A stretch of DNA of 64,000 bases from Micromonospora citrea. GTDB lineage: Bacteria > Actinomycetota > Actinomycetes > Mycobacteriales > Micromonosporaceae. The first letter of the stretch is position 1; each line of letters starts with the position of its first letter. The stretch lies in the NCBI RefSeq assembly GCF_900090315.1, contig NZ_FMHZ01000002.1, forward strand, positions 5,736,501-5,800,500. The letters are read 5' to 3'. The translations under genes were made by a program, and so were the position numbers. The notes under the pieces are model-generated. The model saw nothing but the letters and a program-made list of their open reading frames with translations. It was not told the origin of the DNA and did no database searches. Shown piece after piece: positions 62,313 to 64,000 of this stretch.

Positions 62313-64000
62313 TCAGCGGTGCCAGCGCAGCGGGCCGGGGCGTACGGACCAGAGCAGCCGGCGCCAGCGGGGACGGGCCGCCCGCAACCCGGTCACGTAG
62401 GCGGTCGCGGTGGCGGCGGCCCGGTCGGCCTGTTCCTCAGTCGCGGTGCCGGGCGCGAAGGCGACCTGGTTGATCAGGCCGGCCAGCTCGTCGATGCGGG
62501 CGTCCCGGCCGGCGGAAGGGTGGGCCGCCGTCGCGTCGGCGAGGGCGCGGTGGGCCTGGGCGGCGATCTCGGTGGCCGCCAGGTCACCCCCGACCGGCCG
62601 GCCGGCCAGGCGCAGCGCGTCGGTGACCTCCCGCCAGGCGCCGGCGATGCGCTGGCCGGGGTCGCCCCGTTCCAGCCGTGCCCGGGTCTGGGACCGGCGC
62701 ATCAGCAGCAGGACGAGCAGCGCCGCCACCACCAGCAGCAGTGTGCCGCCCGTGCCGCCGCCGACGAGCAGCGCCGTCGACGGCCCGCCGGGGTCGGCCG
62801 GTCCGCCCGGCGCGGCCTCGGGCTCCGGCGGTTGCGTGGGCTCGACGGTGGGCTGTGGCACCTCGGACGGGGGCGGCTCCTCAGGCGTCGGGCGGAAGTC
62901 CTCCTCCACCGGGCGCGGCTCCTCGTCGGGGCGGGGCAGCGGGTCGAACGGCACCCAGCCGAGCCCGTCGAAGAGGACCTCCGGCCAGGCGTACGCGTCG
63001 CCGGCCCGCACGGGCCCGTCGCCGGTGGAGCGGAAGCCGACCACCACCCGGGTGGGCAGCCCGGCCAGCCGGCCCAGCACGGCGAACGCCGCGGCGAACT
63101 GTTCGGAGGTGCCGCGCTGGCCGCCGGCGTTGCGGGGGCCGAAGAGGAAGAAGTTCAGGTTCGGGTACGCGTGCCCGCTCGGGGCGTCCGCGACGAGGCG
63201 GTAGTGCTCGGCGAGGAACTGCTCCACGGCGGCGGCCCGCGCGTACGAGGCGCCGTTGGACTCGGCGAGCTGGGTGGCGAGGCGGCGCAGCGGATCGGGC
63301 ACCCCGTCGGCGACGCGCAGCACCCGGGCCACCTCGTCGCCGGCGGGCACGTCGGCGGTGCTCAGCAGGGTCGTGTCGGGCGTCTCGGCGGCCGAGGTCA
63401 CGGTGTACCGCAGGCCGGGCGTGAGACCTTCGGGCCGGATCAGCGTCCCGGTGGTCGGGTCGTACGCCACCCGCGCCCCGGTCACCTCGCGTGGGGTGGC
63501 GACGGCGGGCAGCAGCCGCCCGGTCAGGTCGGCGATCGTGATCTCCTGGCGTACGGTTCGCACGCTGCTGTCCGGGGCGGGCGCGGTCGCCGGCAGGATC
63601 CGCCCCGCGTTGCGGTACGTCGCGCCGACCCGCCAGGTCACCCCGTCGTAGTCGCTGAGCACAGCCAGCCGGATCGGCGTGGGACGGCCGTCGGCATCCG
63701 GCCCGGCGTCGGCATCCGGGGCGGGCTCGGGCGTCCCGGTCGGCGCCGGTTCGGCCGGCCCGTCGGCGCGCACGTCGAGCAGCTTCTGCCCGGGGTTGAG
63801 CGCCCAGCCGGAGATGCGGATGAGCGGGCTCTCGTCCAGCGCCTCCACCTGCGGCGGCTCGACGTAGCGGCGGGGGTCCACCGGCCGGCCGTCGACCCGG
63901 CCGGCGAGGGCCGGGCCGAGCAGGGCGGCCAGCGCGACGACCACGGCCAGCCCGGCGGCGGAGGCGGCGGCGAGCCGGGCCCGGACGGCGGCGCGGACCG
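62313..64000 (-). CDS. TgpA-like transglutaminase-domain membrane protein, 5' end outside window
   Basis: The frame is open to the window edge; 562 codons are visible. A short hydrophobic end, an outer part with the transglutaminase core (LGRLAGLPTRVVVGF, AYAWPEVLFDGLGWVPFDP), a Pro/Glu-rich linker, one membrane helix (LLVVAALLVLLLM) and a cytoplasmic DUF4129-like helical tail. At the usual active cysteine the sequence is RGTSEQFAAAF, so the Cys is Ser/Thr here and activity is doubtful. His and Asp (YAWPEV, FDP) remain. Such proteins lie in DUF58/MoxR loci. Confidence 0.85.
   Translation of the reverse strand, partial: VRAAVRARLAAASAAGLAVVVALAALLGPALAGRVDGRPVDPRRYVEPPQVEALDESPLIRISGWALNPGQKLLDVRADGPAEPAPTGTPEPAPDADAGPDADGRPTPIRLAVLSDYDGVTWRVGATYRNAGRILPATAPAPDSSVRTVRQEITIADLTGRLLPAVATPREVTGARVAYDPTTGTLIRPEGLTPGLRYTVTSAAETPDTTLLSTADVPAGDEVARVLRVADGVPDPLRRLATQLAESNGASYARAAAVEQFLAEHYRLVADAPSGHAYPNLNFFLFGPRNAGGQRGTSEQFAAAFAVLGRLAGLPTRVVVGFRSTGDGPVRAGDAYAWPEVLFDGLGWVPFDPLPRPDEEPRPVEEDFRPTPEEPPPSEVPQPTVEPTQPPEPEAAPGGPADPGGPSTALLVGGGTGGTLLLVVAALLVLLLMRRSQTRARLERGDPGQRIAGAWREVTDALRLAGRPVGGDLAATEIAAQAHRALADATAAHPSAGRDARIDELAGLINQVAFAPGTATEEQADRAAATATAYVTGLRAARPRWRRLLWSVRPGPLRWHR

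Overview
The window is high-GC DNA from a filamentous actinomycete, most likely a Micromonosporaceae member (Micromonospora-like). The signs are strong G/C at third codon positions, several probable leaderless promoters (TANNNT hexamer 6-8 nt before the start codon), relatives of mycothiol- and F420-dependent enzymes, an lpqY-sugABC-type importer, a conservon (cvn)-type sensor pair, a PRC-barrel/DUF2382 stress protein and a secreted GH48 cellulase. The genus is inferred, not proven. No rRNA, tRNA, CRISPR array or intact transposon was seen.
1-6.6 kb: 3' part of a GH63-like glycosidase, a TetR regulator and a HAD hydrolase, then a decayed stretch (3.9-6.5 kb) with a 32-bp-period repeat, an unknown small gene, a 51-bp-period tandem repeat, an MFS-transporter fragment, two small genes (one RusA-like) and a glycosyltransferase fragment. 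6.6-11.3 kb: a histidine kinase, an OmpR-type regulator, a VanZ-like protein and a Tat-exported serine hydrolase. The last two are preceded by near-identical 43-bp promoter elements, with a Tn3 transposase remnant between them. 11.3-19.9 kb: a VOC protein, an Rv2466c-like thioredoxin-fold protein, the probable trehalose importer lpqY-sugA-sugB-sugC, a stress protein, an AlkZ-like winged-helix protein and a DUF4190 membrane protein.
20-33 kb: a large membrane NACHT-type STAND NTPase with a cysteine-rich tail, a GNAT, WrbA, an arylamine N-acetyltransferase and a fused PhzE/TrpEG-like synthase behind a Trp-Trp leader peptide and hairpin, a divergent FGGY kinase and a cvnA-cvnB pair. 33-43.6 kb: an SDR and an XRE/MmyB regulator diverging across a 23-bp palindrome; a CebR-type cellulose regulon (GH1 beta-glucosidase and multidomain GH48 cellulase); a DUF3159 protein, a PAP2 phosphatase, a YbhB-like protein and an MDMPI-like enzyme.
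43.6-64 kb: a DUF1028 protein, furA-katG, an LLM oxidoreductase with an SDR, a small tyrosine phosphatase, a YheO/DauR-like regulator with a PLP enzyme, small exported proteins, an SDR-TetR operon with tandem operator repeats, an HTH protein with a long helical repeat region, a NarL/DesK two-component pair, membrane proteins, and a TgpA-like transglutaminase protein cut by the window end.
The two observations most worth following are the shared promoter element linking a cell-envelope two-component locus to a serine hydrolase, and the NACHT-type protein with its unusual tail. Most intergenic inverted repeats look like U-less actinobacterial terminators.
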